Origin: Terriglobia bacterium
GTDB lineage: Bacteria > Acidobacteriota > Terriglobia > UBA7540
Reading direction: 5' to 3'
Length of the DNA: 50,749 bases
Assembly (NCBI GenBank): GCA_020073545.1
Contig: JAIQEZ010000017.1
Span: forward strand, 1 to 50,749
Shown here: piece by piece, positions 34,627-42,371 of the stretch
How the letters are laid out: every line of letters begins with the position of its first letter
Numbering within the stretch: the stretch's first letter is position 1
Made by a program: the position numbers and the translations under genes
Notes under the pieces: model-generated
The model's database searches: none
What the model saw: only the letters and a program-made list of their open reading frames with translations
Told to the model about the DNA's origin: nothing

Positions 34627-35100
34627 GTGCCAAACACACGAACATCAGGCGATCCTCTTCTGCTCGAGATGCTCGATCAGGCCTATGAGCGCCGGGCGTG
34701 GCATGGGCCGAATCTCCGGCAGTCGCTGCGCGGAGTCTCGGCCAAAGCGGCGGCGTGGCGGCCCGCGCCGGGCCGGCACAACATCTGGGAAATCGCTGTG
34801 CACGCGGCGTATTGGAAGTATTCCGTGCGTCGCCGCTTGCGCGGCGAAAAGCGCGCCTCGTTCGCACTCAAGGGAAGCAACTGGTTCAAGCGCCCCGTGG
34901 CATTGAGTGAGAAGGCTTGGCGCGCGGACTTGGTACTGCTGGAAGCGGAGCACCGAAAGCTGCGCGCGGCGGTGGTCGCTTACCTGGCGGGCAAGACGCA
35001 CCCGCTGCCGGCGTGGCACACCTTCGGTGTAGGGTTTCACGACATCTACCACGCGGGCCAAATCCGCCTGCTGCGCCGGCTGCAGACCGGGAAGAAGTAA
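34627..35100 (+). CDS. DinB-like domain protein
   Basis: 157 residues of the DinB/YfiT-like four-helix metalloprotein superfamily. Helix 1 is LLLEMLDQAYERRAWHGPNLRQSLRGV, NIWEIAVHAAYWKYSVRRRL carries the first conserved His, and HTFGVGFHDIYHAGQIRLLRRL carries the HxxxH pair; together these form the usual three-His metal site. Members include thiol-dependent S-transferases and stress-induced proteins of unknown activity. I chose the GTG at 34627 because GGAGGAG precedes it; the open frame upstream runs through a REP hairpin and has no domain. It is single-gene, downstream of the peptidase terminator. Confidence 0.87.
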   Translation: MPNTRTSGDPLLLEMLDQAYERRAWHGPNLRQSLRGVSAKAAAWRPAPGRHNIWEIAVHAAYWKYSVRRRLRGEKRASFALKGSNWFKRPVALSEKAWRADLVLLEAEHRKLRAAVVAYLAGKTHPLPAWHTFGVGFHDIYHAGQIRLLRRLQTGKK

Positions 35101-35580
35101 GCCGCAAACGGGATAGCGCCCGCCGCGGCGGGCCCTGCCCCGCTGTTCAGTCCTCAGAGAAGGTGGCCTTGCAGGGGCGGGAGGGCTGGCGCGGCTTCTT
35201 ACGTGTGCGGGCCCCGCTCCGAACCTGTGGGAATCCCGGGCGCAGTGGTGGCTGTTCCACGCGCCGACTCCAAGCGACGGGCCACCACCGATGCAGAGGG
35301 TCGTAGCTGACTGTTCTTGCAATATTTCCAGTATTTAGTCATTTGTAGCCGAACCCGAACCTTACCCAACGACGCCCTCATCTCCTTGAGAATAAAGGGA
35401 ACAGCTACCGGCAGGCGCAATTTGATCCCCTTCACCCGTAGCCTCTCCTGAGGTCGGCGGGTGGCGGGTAGCACCGCGCGAGAGGAACGCGGCCGCGAAG
35501 AGCAGGGGGCTGAGTGGGCTCACCCCAAGCAACTCCCGGACGCAGGAGAGGCCCCCTCCTCCCTCCGGGGCTAGCCTCGC
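35101..35580. other. Gene-free region
   Basis: 480 bp, no recognised gene. It includes a GC palindrome near 35118-35133 (GCCCGCCGCGGCGGGC) and a moderately AT-rich stretch near 35310-35350. Confidence 0.45.
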
Positions 35581-35609
35581 TTGACATCACGCATGCTTTT
35601 CCTTACACT
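35581..35609 (+). promoter_or_regulatory. Sigma70 promoter of the exported protein gene
   Basis: TTGACA (35581-35586), 17-base spacer, TACACT (35604-35609). The GTG start of the next gene is at 35697, giving a leader of roughly 80 nt with AAGGAGG before the start. Confidence 0.65.
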
Positions 35610-35696
35610 TCCGGTACAGTAGGGGTTTGCCCGTCGGCGGCGTCATTGGGGGATGATCCGCCTGCGCCAGTCGTTGGTGAGCCAAGGAGGAAAACT

Positions 35697-36533
35697 GTGC
35701 GTCGAATAGCTTTCGGTTTTGCCGTAGTGTTTCTGGCAGCCTCGGCAGTCGCCGCCCTAGCCCAAGAAACTCAAACAACCCCGTTAGCATCTGTTCTTGC
35801 GGCCACGCGTTCACAGGCGGAATGTACGGGCTTCATCGCCAGCCCTTCCGTGCCCGACGACCTGTTCGTGGTAGATGGGGAGGATGACGATTTCCACTCT
35901 GTGGTCCGCTCCTTCTCAGCGGGCGATTCGATTTTTATTTCCAGTCGCGGCGGGCAGGACTTCGTCGTGGGCACTGAGTATTCGGTGGTCCGGCGGGCTA
36001 AAGATATCTTCCGCACGCGGCGGTACTCGCGCCAGGGATGGGATCTCAATAGGCTGGGGAAACCTTATGAGGATATTGGGAGGGTTAAGGTGACCCATGA
36101 GACTCCTTTTGGAACCGTGGCGGAAGTCGCCTTTGCTTGCGGACCGATTCTCCCCGGCGATCTCTTGGTGCCTTATCAACCTCGCCCCATTCCGGAGTAT
36201 ACAGTCGGCAAGCAACTTGACCGCTTTGCGCCTCCGGATGAAAACAAACAGCACGGAATGATCACTGCTGCCCTCAATAACTATGGCTATGCGGGAGAGA
36301 GAAACGTTGTCTACGTGAACTTGGGTGAGGATGTCGGGACCAAGCCCGGCCAGAGGTTCCGTATCATCAAACCCCTTCCTGCTCACCCCACGGGGTTTCT
36401 GCGAAGTGAGCGAACGCCGCCGGAGACGGTGGGAGAGGCGGTCGTCCTTTCTGTACAGGCGAATTCCTGTGTGGCAATCATCGTGAACAGTGTTCGCGAA
36501 GTCTCCGCAGGGGATGCCGTCGAGGCGGAATAA
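35697..36533 (+). CDS. Exported protein of unknown function
   Basis: 278 residues. RRIAFGFAVVFLAASAVAALAQ is a signal peptide with an AxA cleavage site. The mature part has mostly beta-strand character, with GDSIFISSRGGQDFVVGTEY (about 77-96), VTHETPFGTVAEVAFACGPILPGDLLVPYQPRPIPEY (about 130-166) and a repeat-like second half (GTKPGQRFRIIKP, ETVGEAVVLSVQANSCVAIIVNS, VSAGDAVEAE). The two halves look like paired small beta modules, each with a G-D or P-G-D turn before a hydrophobic strand. I do not recognise a named family with confidence. The GTG at 35697 has a perfect AAGGAGG, and a sigma70 promoter lies upstream. Confidence 0.8.
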   Translation: MRRIAFGFAVVFLAASAVAALAQETQTTPLASVLAATRSQAECTGFIASPSVPDDLFVVDGEDDDFHSVVRSFSAGDSIFISSRGGQDFVVGTEYSVVRRAKDIFRTRRYSRQGWDLNRLGKPYEDIGRVKVTHETPFGTVAEVAFACGPILPGDLLVPYQPRPIPEYTVGKQLDRFAPPDENKQHGMITAALNNYGYAGERNVVYVNLGEDVGTKPGQRFRIIKPLPAHPTGFLRSERTPPETVGEAVVLSVQANSCVAIIVNSVREVSAGDAVEAE

Positions 36534-36537
36534 TCTG

Positions 36538-36645
36538 ACTGGGCCCGTGACCGCCTAAGGAAGTCCCGAGCCCGTTCTACCCACGCGACGCTTTGGTTGA
36601 CTGCGAAAGCTTCCGAAAAACACCCAACCAGGCGGGCACGGGACT
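36538..36645 (-). mobile_element. TIR repeat, family B, copy 2
   Basis: About 108 bp, inverted match to 31328-31430, with ends ACTGGGCCCGTGAC and GCACGGGACT. It starts four bases after the stop of the exported protein gene. Confidence 0.7.
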
Positions 36646-36834
36646 AGCAAACGACCGGTCCGGTCGGCACCCAAAGCAGTGGCGGCGTTGGGCGGAAAGC
36701 CCTGGTCTCGGCGGGGTTGTCGTCGGGACGGCGTGGGCCCGGCATTGTGCCGCCATCGATCTACAAGGGACCGCTAGGTATCGCTCGCAGGCTTCTCGCA
36801 CGGATGACGAGTGCGGGCGACTCGGCGACGACGC

Positions 36835-37407
36835 TCAGCCCGCAGAGTGAGAAGAACGGGCGGGGTCAGGCTCCTCGAAAACTTGCGCGGTAAAGGCTTG
36901 AATGGTGGCGCCGTGCCGCCACGCGTCAGAGGGTAGTCCTGCCTTCAGACAGGTTTCTTCCAGGAATTGCTCCCGGTTCCAGTGCCATTCCACCGCAACT
37001 TGAGGCAACAAGAGGCCACGCTGGGCCCCGCGAGAGATGAGGAGCCCGTGTCGCCCGACCTCGATTTTCTCGGGCGCAATCTCCGCGAGCGGCGAAAGGA
37101 CAGAAATTTCCAGGCTCAGTTCGAGGACCTCCTGGGGAGCAACAGGAGGGAATCGCGGATCGTGGAGCGCCGCTGCCACAGCGCATTCGCGGACGGTGGT
37201 GTAGAGTGGTTTCACCGCCTCCACGTAGCCAATACACCCCCGCAGACGTTTGCCTTTCCGCAAGGTGACAAAGGCGCCGCACGGCTGCCGCAGCGCTTCC
37301 ACGGGCTCCTGGACCTCCGGAAGTCGATTCCGGTGGAGGTACTTCACGATGGCTTCTCGCGCCATCCGCAGAAGGGTTTGCTGGTCGGCTTTAGTGAGCG
37401 GCAACAT
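36835..37407 (-). CDS. AMMECR1-domain protein (AmmeMemoRadiSam system protein A)
   Basis: 190 residues of the AMMECR1 family. The hallmark LRGCIG is at about 57-62 in KGKRLRGCIGYVEAVKPL, followed by AVAAALHDPRFPPV and LELSLEISVLSPL. The C-terminal QRGLLLPQVAVEWHWNREQFLEETCLKAGLP is equally typical. In many bacteria this protein is found with a Memo-like protein and a radical SAM enzyme; neither is next to it here. Its function is unproven. The start ATG at 37407 overlaps the end of pgsA by 17 bases, so the two are probably co-transcribed. Confidence 0.9.
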   Translation of the reverse strand: MLPLTKADQQTLLRMAREAIVKYLHRNRLPEVQEPVEALRQPCGAFVTLRKGKRLRGCIGYVEAVKPLYTTVRECAVAAALHDPRFPPVAPQEVLELSLEISVLSPLAEIAPEKIEVGRHGLLISRGAQRGLLLPQVAVEWHWNREQFLEETCLKAGLPSDAWRHGATIQAFTAQVFEEPDPARSSHSAG

Positions 37408-38005
37408 CCTTCTCTTCCGGTTCCTTCTCGTCGGCCCGGATAACCATCGGGCGACGTGAGGCGCGGCGTTTCACGCGCACATCCAGCCGCTTCCAGAAAT
37501 ACAAGAAGTATTGCACCGCCGAGGCTACCGCAAACAGCACCACCATCCACAACAAGACTTCGCCGAGAGGGTGCACAGCAGGATACCGGTGCTCCAGAAC
37601 GATGACGGTGATCGCCACCACTTGAAACACCATCTTCGTTTTACCCAGCTCGGAAGCTTCCAGCACCCAACCTTCCGCGGTGGCGATGGACCGCAGGCCT
37701 GAGACGGCGAACTCCCTTCCCACGATAATGACCACCATCCAGGCGGGCACGAGTTGGAGTTCCACCAGGGAGATGAGGGCGGCAGAGATCAGGAGCTTGT
37801 CAGCAATGGGATCCAGCAAGATGCCCAGCGTGGTGATTTGGGCGCGTTTCCGGGCCAGGTAACCATCCAGCAGGTCCGTAACCGCGGCGAGCAGAAAGAC
37901 TCCCACCGCCCACAAGTCCATGTTCTCGCCCTTGGTAAGCAGCAGAACGACCACGAGAGGTACGAAGAAGATCCGGAGCAGGGTAAGTGAAATGGGGAGA
38001 TTCAT
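37391..38005 (-). CDS. pgsA: CDP-diacylglycerol-glycerol-3-phosphate 3-phosphatidyltransferase
   Basis: 204 residues with about five membrane helices. The CDP-alcohol phosphotransferase signature D-x2-D-G-x2-A-R-x8-G-x3-D-x3-D is read as TDLLDGYLARKRAQITTLG followed by ILLDPIADK (about 43-70). It makes phosphatidylglycerophosphate, the committed step to phosphatidylglycerol and cardiolipin. MNLPISLTLLRI at 38005 is the usual family start. The C-terminus extends into a charged tail (RRASRRPMVIRADEKEPEE) that overlaps the AMMECR1 gene. Confidence 0.93.
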   Translation of the reverse strand: MNLPISLTLLRIFFVPLVVVLLLTKGENMDLWAVGVFLLAAVTDLLDGYLARKRAQITTLGILLDPIADKLLISAALISLVELQLVPAWMVVIIVGREFAVSGLRSIATAEGWVLEASELGKTKMVFQVVAITVIVLEHRYPAVHPLGEVLLWMVVLFAVASAVQYFLYFWKRLDVRVKRRASRRPMVIRADEKEPEEKDVAAH

Positions 38006-38240
38006 GAGCTTTCGAACCCAGCCCTCATTAGGCAGGAGTCGCACGGGCCCGGCCGCCGTCAATATCGGGGGCCAGAAGAAGGGGTGCTCCAACGCCCTCG
38101 CACCACTATAACGAACGCCCCAGAAGGTGTCAACGCAATCGACTTCATGCGAGAATCCCCCCGAGCTGCGGGATAACAGGTTCGGGCGACTGCCCGGGGC
38201 CCAGGATTTTGGGCTTGTAGGAACGGTATCCCCGGAGCCG

Positions 38241-39323
38241 CTAACTTTTGGGGCCGCCGCTGAGCAGGTCCTTGGCGGACTTGTCGAGGACGAGGGTGCG
38301 AGTGGGGAAAGGAATCTCGATACCCTTTTCTGGAAACCTCTTCACGATTCGCTTCCTCAGCTCGCTTTGGACCGCGTATTGATCCTCGAACCGGCGGAGC
38401 TGCACGTTTAACGAGAAATCGAGCGAGGACTCGCCGAATCCTGGGATGAATCGGACGCTCGGCGCGGGGTCAGAGAGCAACCCCTCCAGGCCACCTTGGA
38501 TCGCCTCTTGGGCGATCTCGAGCAGGACCTTCTCAACCCGGCTGGGATCTGTGCCGTAAGCCACACTGACCACCAAGGTGTAACCCATGCGAGTCTGCGG
38601 CACGGAGTAGTTGGTTATAACCGCTCGAGCAAGGAAGGAGTTCGGAATCACGACGTAGTTGTTGCCAAGCGTCCGGAGCGTCGTGGACCGCCACCCAATC
38701 CGCAGCACGTGCCCTTCCTGATTGGAATTCAGCTTGATGTAATCTCCCGGACTCACGGGCCCGTCGGCCAACAGATACAGGCCGGAAAAGAAGTTGCTCA
38801 GGGTTTCCTGCAAAGCCAGCGCCACGGCCACGCTGCCCACACCCAGCGTGGTCCAGATTACGGTCAGGGAAATGCCCAGGTTTTCCAGAAAGATGATGAT
38901 CGCCAGCAGGGCGAAGACCGTGCGGATCACAAATGTGGCGGGCTGCGTCACCCGTTCCAGGGCGGGGTTCTTTTGGCTCACGCGGCGCAAGCCGAGAATC
39001 AGAACCTTGGCGGGAAAGTACGCGATCACCAAAAGAACGAGTGCCATGATGAGCTTGGAACCAATCCGCTCGTACTGCCTGGGCAGGGTGAGTGATTCCA
39101 GGCCGATGTAGAGGCCCGAAAGCACCAGTAAAGGAATCGGTAGAGATTCGAGGAACGAGAAGAGGAGTTCGCCCCGGCCGTTGCGAAACTTTCTCGTCCA
39201 ATGGTGGAGGACTCGGTTCAGAACAAAGCCCAGTAGCAAGGAGCTGATGATCAAAGTCCCGAACAGAAGTGTATAGAAGACGTTATGGCTGACGTGGAGT
39301 GTCCTTGCCAAGTCCTCGAGCAT
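38241..39323 (-). CDS. Small-conductance mechanosensitive channel (MscS family)
   Basis: 360 residues. Membrane helices lie at about 15-40, 58-75 and 90-112. The pore helix follows (TTLGVGSVAVALALQETLSNFFSGLYLLADGPVSPGDYI, about 180-218), with the Gly/Ala packing and the conserved PGDYI entry into the beta domain. The cytoplasmic alpha/beta cage continues with GHVLRIGWRSTTLRTLGNNYVVIPNSFLARAVITNYS. It protects cells against osmotic downshock. The ATG at 39323 follows GAGGAG. Confidence 0.93.
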   Translation of the reverse strand: MLEDLARTLHVSHNVFYTLLFGTLIISSLLLGFVLNRVLHHWTRKFRNGRGELLFSFLESLPIPLLVLSGLYIGLESLTLPRQYERIGSKLIMALVLLVIAYFPAKVLILGLRRVSQKNPALERVTQPATFVIRTVFALLAIIIFLENLGISLTVIWTTLGVGSVAVALALQETLSNFFSGLYLLADGPVSPGDYIKLNSNQEGHVLRIGWRSTTLRTLGNNYVVIPNSFLARAVITNYSVPQTRMGYTLVVSVAYGTDPSRVEKVLLEIAQEAIQGGLEGLLSDPAPSVRFIPGFGESSLDFSLNVQLRRFEDQYAVQSELRKRIVKRFPEKGIEIPFPTRTLVLDKSAKDLLSGGPKS

Positions 39324-39375
39324 GGCGTGTTCTCCTCGGGCAGTGAACAAGAATCCAAGATACCCCGCCGAGCCC

Positions 39376-39666
39376 TCACACGGCAACCGGCTTTCGCTTC
39401 CCGAGCTGCGGGGCCGGAGGCCCCGGGGTGACTCCGCGGTGGCCAGGGGGCGTTGTCTTCTGGACACTCATCCTCGCCGGCGGCGGGATCTCCTGCCAGC
39501 GCAGGGCACAGCCCCGGTATTCGATCGCCAGGGTCCCGTCCCGCCCTTCACACACCTCTACTTGGCTCTTCGCCGGCGCGTCGCTGCGCCGCACCTGTGG
39601 AATGCGCAAGAACCTGCGCCGCTTGGCTGAAACCAGCGCGATAACATCCTTTCCTTTCAATAACAT
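39376..39666 (-). pseudogene. Transposase C-terminal relic
   Basis: A 96-codon frame containing FLRIPQVRRSDAPAKSQVEVCEG, RDGTLAIEYRGCALRWQEIPPP and a Pro-rich tail. This resembles the C-terminal beta module of ISNCY-like and related DDE transposases (strand, 'LDGTLA', strand). No catalytic core lies upstream; instead the sequence changes to an AT-rich stretch. The relic borders an accessory pocket at 39.3-43.5 kb. Confidence 0.5.
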
Positions 39667-39930
39667 TCAAGGCTCGCTCCGATAAGTGGTTTATTTTTCT
39701 TCAACATTCAAGGTTCACAGTGAGTTTGAGCCAAGTCAATTTTGTATCTCATTTGTTTTCGTCAACATTCAAGGTTATACCTGCATTTTAACATCCTTTT
39801 TTCTTTTCCCAGCCTAGCCTATGAGAGTGTTTTCTAACCGCCCTATTTTCAAGTATTTGGTTCTTTGCTACGGCCGTCACAATTCACCTGATTCTTAGCT
39901 AAATTGCTGTGTTTTCATTAACATTCAAGG
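39653..39930 (-). repeat. Four CCTTGAATGTT motifs encoding LNVxE
   Basis: CCTTGAATGTT occurs on the minus strand at 39662-39672, 39703-39713, 39764-39774 and 39920-39930, each followed by a GAA-type codon after one variable codon. Read in frame: LNVIERK, LNVEEK-stop, LNVDENK-stop and LNVNENT. Spacing is irregular (41, 61, 156 bp). The last copy is the 3' end of the small gene at 39899-40186. The region is AT-rich compared with its surroundings. Confidence 0.65.
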
Positions 39931-40186
39931 ATCGCGAGGGTTTTTCCAAGGCTTCTTCCTCCCGCGCTTGGCGTTTGATCTTCAGGAGCAGGTTGGTGAC
40001 CCGCCAGACTTGCCGAAAGTTGGAATCTTGCATTCTCCGCATGAGCAAGGCGTTTTCGTCCTGGGGCGTCATCAGCGCGGCGCGAGCCTTGCCCTCTGGG
40101 GTCGCCGGACCCCGCGACTGGGGGCCGTTCGAGCGATGCGCGGCCAAGTTCTTCTGGGTCATTTTCCGTTTTTCGGTTAGGGCCAT
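39899..40186 (-). CDS. Small protein with TPEGKARAA motif, possibly internally deleted
   Basis: 95 residues: KNLAAHRSNGPQSRGPATPEGKARAA (about 11-36), then MRRMQDSNFRQVWRVTNLLLKIKRQ and an end SLNVNENT. Its first part matches a group of hypothetical proteins common in Acidobacteria that start with 'AHRxNxxxSxGPxTPEGKAR'; its last part resembles their C-termini. The usual long middle seems missing, so this may be a shortened paralogue. Function unknown. The ATG at 40186 has GAGG upstream. The C-terminal LNVNEN belongs to the repeat motif that continues after the stop. Confidence 0.55.
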   Translation of the reverse strand: MALTEKRKMTQKNLAAHRSNGPQSRGPATPEGKARAALMTPQDENALLMRRMQDSNFRQVWRVTNLLLKIKRQAREEEALEKPSRSLNVNENTAI

Positions 40187-40266
40187 CGTAACCTCACGAA
40201 TCGCCGTCTCGGTGGCGGGCCCCGCACCTCGGCCTCTGGCCGCAAGCAAACATGACGTGGGGTCTT

Positions 40267-40316
40267 GTAGGGCCGGGGCTTGCCCCGGCCTAGGCCGCCC
40301 CAAGGGGTGGCCCTAC
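40267..40316. repeat. REPIN: two GTAG hairpins in inverted orientation
   Basis: GTAG (40267-40270) followed by GGCCGGGGC-TT-GCCCCGGCC, then the opposite-strand version ending GGGGTGGCCCTAC (CTAC 40313-40316). Two REP hairpins face each other, as in REPINs mobilised by RAYT proteins. Confidence 0.7.
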
Positions 40317-40519
40317 ACGCACGACGAAAAATGTTTGCCAAATAAACAAGAGATTACGATCTTGCAATATAGGGCGCAGCCGGCAGCGGCGTTTCTCGTG
40401 CCGGTGCTGCGTACGACCTTACAAACACACCCGTCCCTCCATTCCAGATTAGCATTAATCGCTGGAGTAATGTCAAGACCCTGATGCACGATTTAGGCTA
40501 CCGGTAGGAAGAAAAGTGC

Positions 40520-40541
40520 GTAGGGGCGACTTTAGGTCGCC
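40520..40541 (+). repeat. GTAG-footed REP hairpin
   Basis: GTAG (40520-40523), then GGCGAC (40525-40530), loop TTTAG, GTCGCC (40536-40541). Confidence 0.5.
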
Positions 40542-40791
40542 ACGAGCGGTAGGTGTTAGGTGGAATGTGGTTTGTGGTATGTGGAGTGCATGTCCCCAAC
40601 GTGTCATTCCCGCGGAAGCGGGAATCCAGTTCGTTTGTGGATCCCCGCGTTCGCGGGGATGACGGTTGGCTGCGCCGCTACGCGGCTTGCCTCCGCTCGC
40701 TTCTTTTCCCCATATTGTGCTCTGGCCCGCCGAATGAGAACACGAGGATTTGAAGCTGAAAGCCGCCCCGATGCGTCGGGGCGCTACGCTC

Positions 40792-41003
40792 GCTGAAAAA
40801 CTCCCGATGACTGTCATCCTCAGGAGTCCCGCCTTGGGGGACGACGAAGGATCCCCGCATTTACTAGGTACACAGAACTGCGGGGATTCTTCGCGGAGTT
40901 TACCCTGAGCGAAATGACAAAGATCCTTCTCCCGCAAGGCGGGATCAGGATGACAGCGAATGGGCTCAGAATGACAGCGCCTGCGAGTTTTTCCGCAACC
41001 TGT
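40792..41003 (-). mobile_element. MITE-like element, family A, copy 2
   Basis: Reverse-oriented match to 23162-23379. The right end GCAACCTGT (40995-41003) is intact; the other end retains GCTGAAAAACTC but lacks the outer ACAGGTT, so this copy is slightly truncated. Confidence 0.7.
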
Positions 41004-41145
41004 TAGGCGTGGCTGAGGTGCTACCACAAGCCGCGGGGGGACACAAGCAACGGGATTGTTGGGTAGTGGGCTAATTTGGTCGATCATTTATGTTCTTGTG
41101 CTAATCGCACTGACATGTATCTCGGGGTTTGGGGCTTCCTTTGCA

Positions 41146-41700
41146 TCATTCCATCGAGTTGCCCGTGAAGCAATTTGTGAAGGAATCTCCCTGCAAATGC
41201 ATCAGGCAAAACTTTGTAGTGTGCTGTGGGCCGCCAAGGATGTCATAGTAGGTAATCTTCCCAAGAATGTAGAGAGTCATTGGACTTCCGTCGTTCGTTC
41301 GTCTCCCAAACGAACCTGCCCCCACATGCCACTCGCTGACAGCTCCCGGAGCCAACACTCCGCCTTCAGGGAACAACGCCTTCTCCATAGAGGCCTCCAT
41401 TGCTTCGCGTTCCGCTTTCCAACCGGGGGGCGGTGGATGCTGCCTTTCGAGTTGCTCCTCGAACGTCTTGCGTTGCTCCTGCAAAGCTCTCGTCTCGCTG
41501 TCGAAGTCGCCAACTTGGTCAATCCAGAGGTGGCTAAGCTCCGATATTCGCCCACTCACTTTGAGGGCGGGTGTTTTCCCACTGTTACGGATGATAATCG
41601 TGACCCCTTGGAACGAAAAGCGATCATGTGTCTGGGTGCCGCCTTGCGTGTCCGCTTCAACAACGCCGACCCAAGGGCGCTCATCCAAGCTGGTAGCCAC
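41146..41700 (-). pseudogene. Hypothetical protein, 5' end cut by a REP
   Basis: 184 codons from a GTG at 41700. The sequence starts directly in the domain (TSLDERPWVGVVEADTQ, VTIIIRNSGKTPALKVSGRI) and ends with LYILGKITYYDILGGPQHTTKFCL. This resembles the C-terminal beta-rich part of membrane-anchored hypothetical proteins, in which a transmembrane helix and a coiled coil precede 'RAWVGV'. Those N-terminal parts are absent, and the first codons (VATS) are encoded by the REP hairpin at 41697-41723. The gene therefore looks truncated by the REP. Function unknown. Confidence 0.55.
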
Positions 41701-41723
41701 GGTCAGTGAAGTTCTGACCGTGG
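41693..41723 (+). repeat. RAYT-flanking REP, left copy
   Basis: GTAG (41693-41696) then CCACGGTCAG (41697-41706), loop TGAAGTT, CTGACCGTGG (41714-41723): a perfect 10-bp stem. It lies 8 bp after the RAYT stop. Confidence 0.8.
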
Positions 41724-41730
41724 GCTTTTC

Positions 41731-42240
41731 TCATGCCCGATACCCCATCGGCAACTGCACATAGTCAATCTGGATGGGGCACGCCGCTACCGTCGCCTTG
41801 TCCAAAGCAAAATTGCTGTAACTCGACCACCGCCAATCTCCCGGCCGCTCGACCAGGCCTTTCCGGACGGGATTCAGGTGCATGTATTCCAGGCGCTCCT
41901 GGAATTCCCTTTCGTGGCGCACAAAGCGATCCCAAAACTGGTGTTGCCAGAGCGGTCCCCGGCTCCCCCGCCGGGCGTGAAGCCTCAGCGTCGTGATCTT
42001 TTTGGCGTCGTGCAGCACTTGCCCGATCAGCAGCGGATACCGTGGCCAGATCAGGGCGTGCCAGTGGTCGGGCATCAAGACATAGCCGCAGAGCATAAAC
42101 CCCAGCCGTCGCTGCGAAGCCTCCAGCACGTCAACGATCAGCGCGTATTCGGAATCGCTGAATCGCCTGATCCTCGGCCGAAGGTTCACGTTGACAAAGA
42201 AGATGCGGTCCGTGAGGCGCAGACGGTGAATGCGTGACAC
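41731..42240 (-). CDS. REP-associated tyrosine transposase (RAYT, Y1 family)
   Basis: 169 residues of the TnpA-REP/RAYT group within the IS200-like Y1 transposases. LCGYVLMPDHWHALIWP (about 50-66) holds the metal-binding His-x-His pair (59 and 61), and LEYMHLNPVRKGLVERPGDWRWSSY (about 117-141) contains the catalytic Tyr119 and the group's hallmark. Known members cut and join single-stranded REP hairpins carrying a GTAG-type foot. Here matching GTAG hairpins with identical 10-bp stems lie on both sides of the gene in inverted orientation. The enzyme seems complete. Confidence 0.92.
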   Translation of the reverse strand: MSRIHRLRLTDRIFFVNVNLRPRIRRFSDSEYALIVDVLEASQRRLGFMLCGYVLMPDHWHALIWPRYPLLIGQVLHDAKKITTLRLHARRGSRGPLWQHQFWDRFVRHEREFQERLEYMHLNPVRKGLVERPGDWRWSSYSNFALDKATVAACPIQIDYVQLPMGYRA

Positions 42241-42340
42241 GCCCTCAGATTACCACCTCTGTCGAATGCCTCCAAAGACCCACGGTGAGTACGGTCGCCG
42301 CGGCGACAATTGACCGGAGGTTCGTCATCGAGGGAAGAAC

Positions 42341-42371
42341 CCACGGTCAGCAAACCACTGACCGTGGCTAC
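42341..42371 (-). repeat. RAYT-flanking REP, right copy
   Basis: CCACGGTCAG (42341-42350), loop CAAACCA, CTGACCGTGG (42358-42367), CTAC at 42368-42371 (GTAG on the minus strand). Same stem as the left copy, opposite orientation. Confidence 0.8.

Larger units (their letters stand above)
40187..41145. other. Repeat-rich gene-free region
   Basis: About 960 bp without a gene. In order: a REPIN-like pair (40267-40316), a GTAG hairpin (40520-40541), a TCATTCCCGCGGAAGCGGG hairpin near 40604-40626, a CCCCGATGCGTCGGGG hairpin near 40765-40782, and the family-A element (40792-41003). Confidence 0.6.

Noticed and set aside
39662-39930. CRISPR-like array of AACATTCAAGG repeats
   Set aside because: Only four 11-base units, with spacings of 41, 61 and 156 bp; no leader or cas genes. 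Better read as the LNVxEN coding motif.
40473-41087. 204-codon minus-strand frame
   Set aside because: Covers REPs and the family-A element only; composition is repeat-derived.
41056-41709. 217-codon plus-strand frame with a hydrophobic start
   Set aside because: Most of it is antisense to the truncated protein at 41146-41700; no start site.
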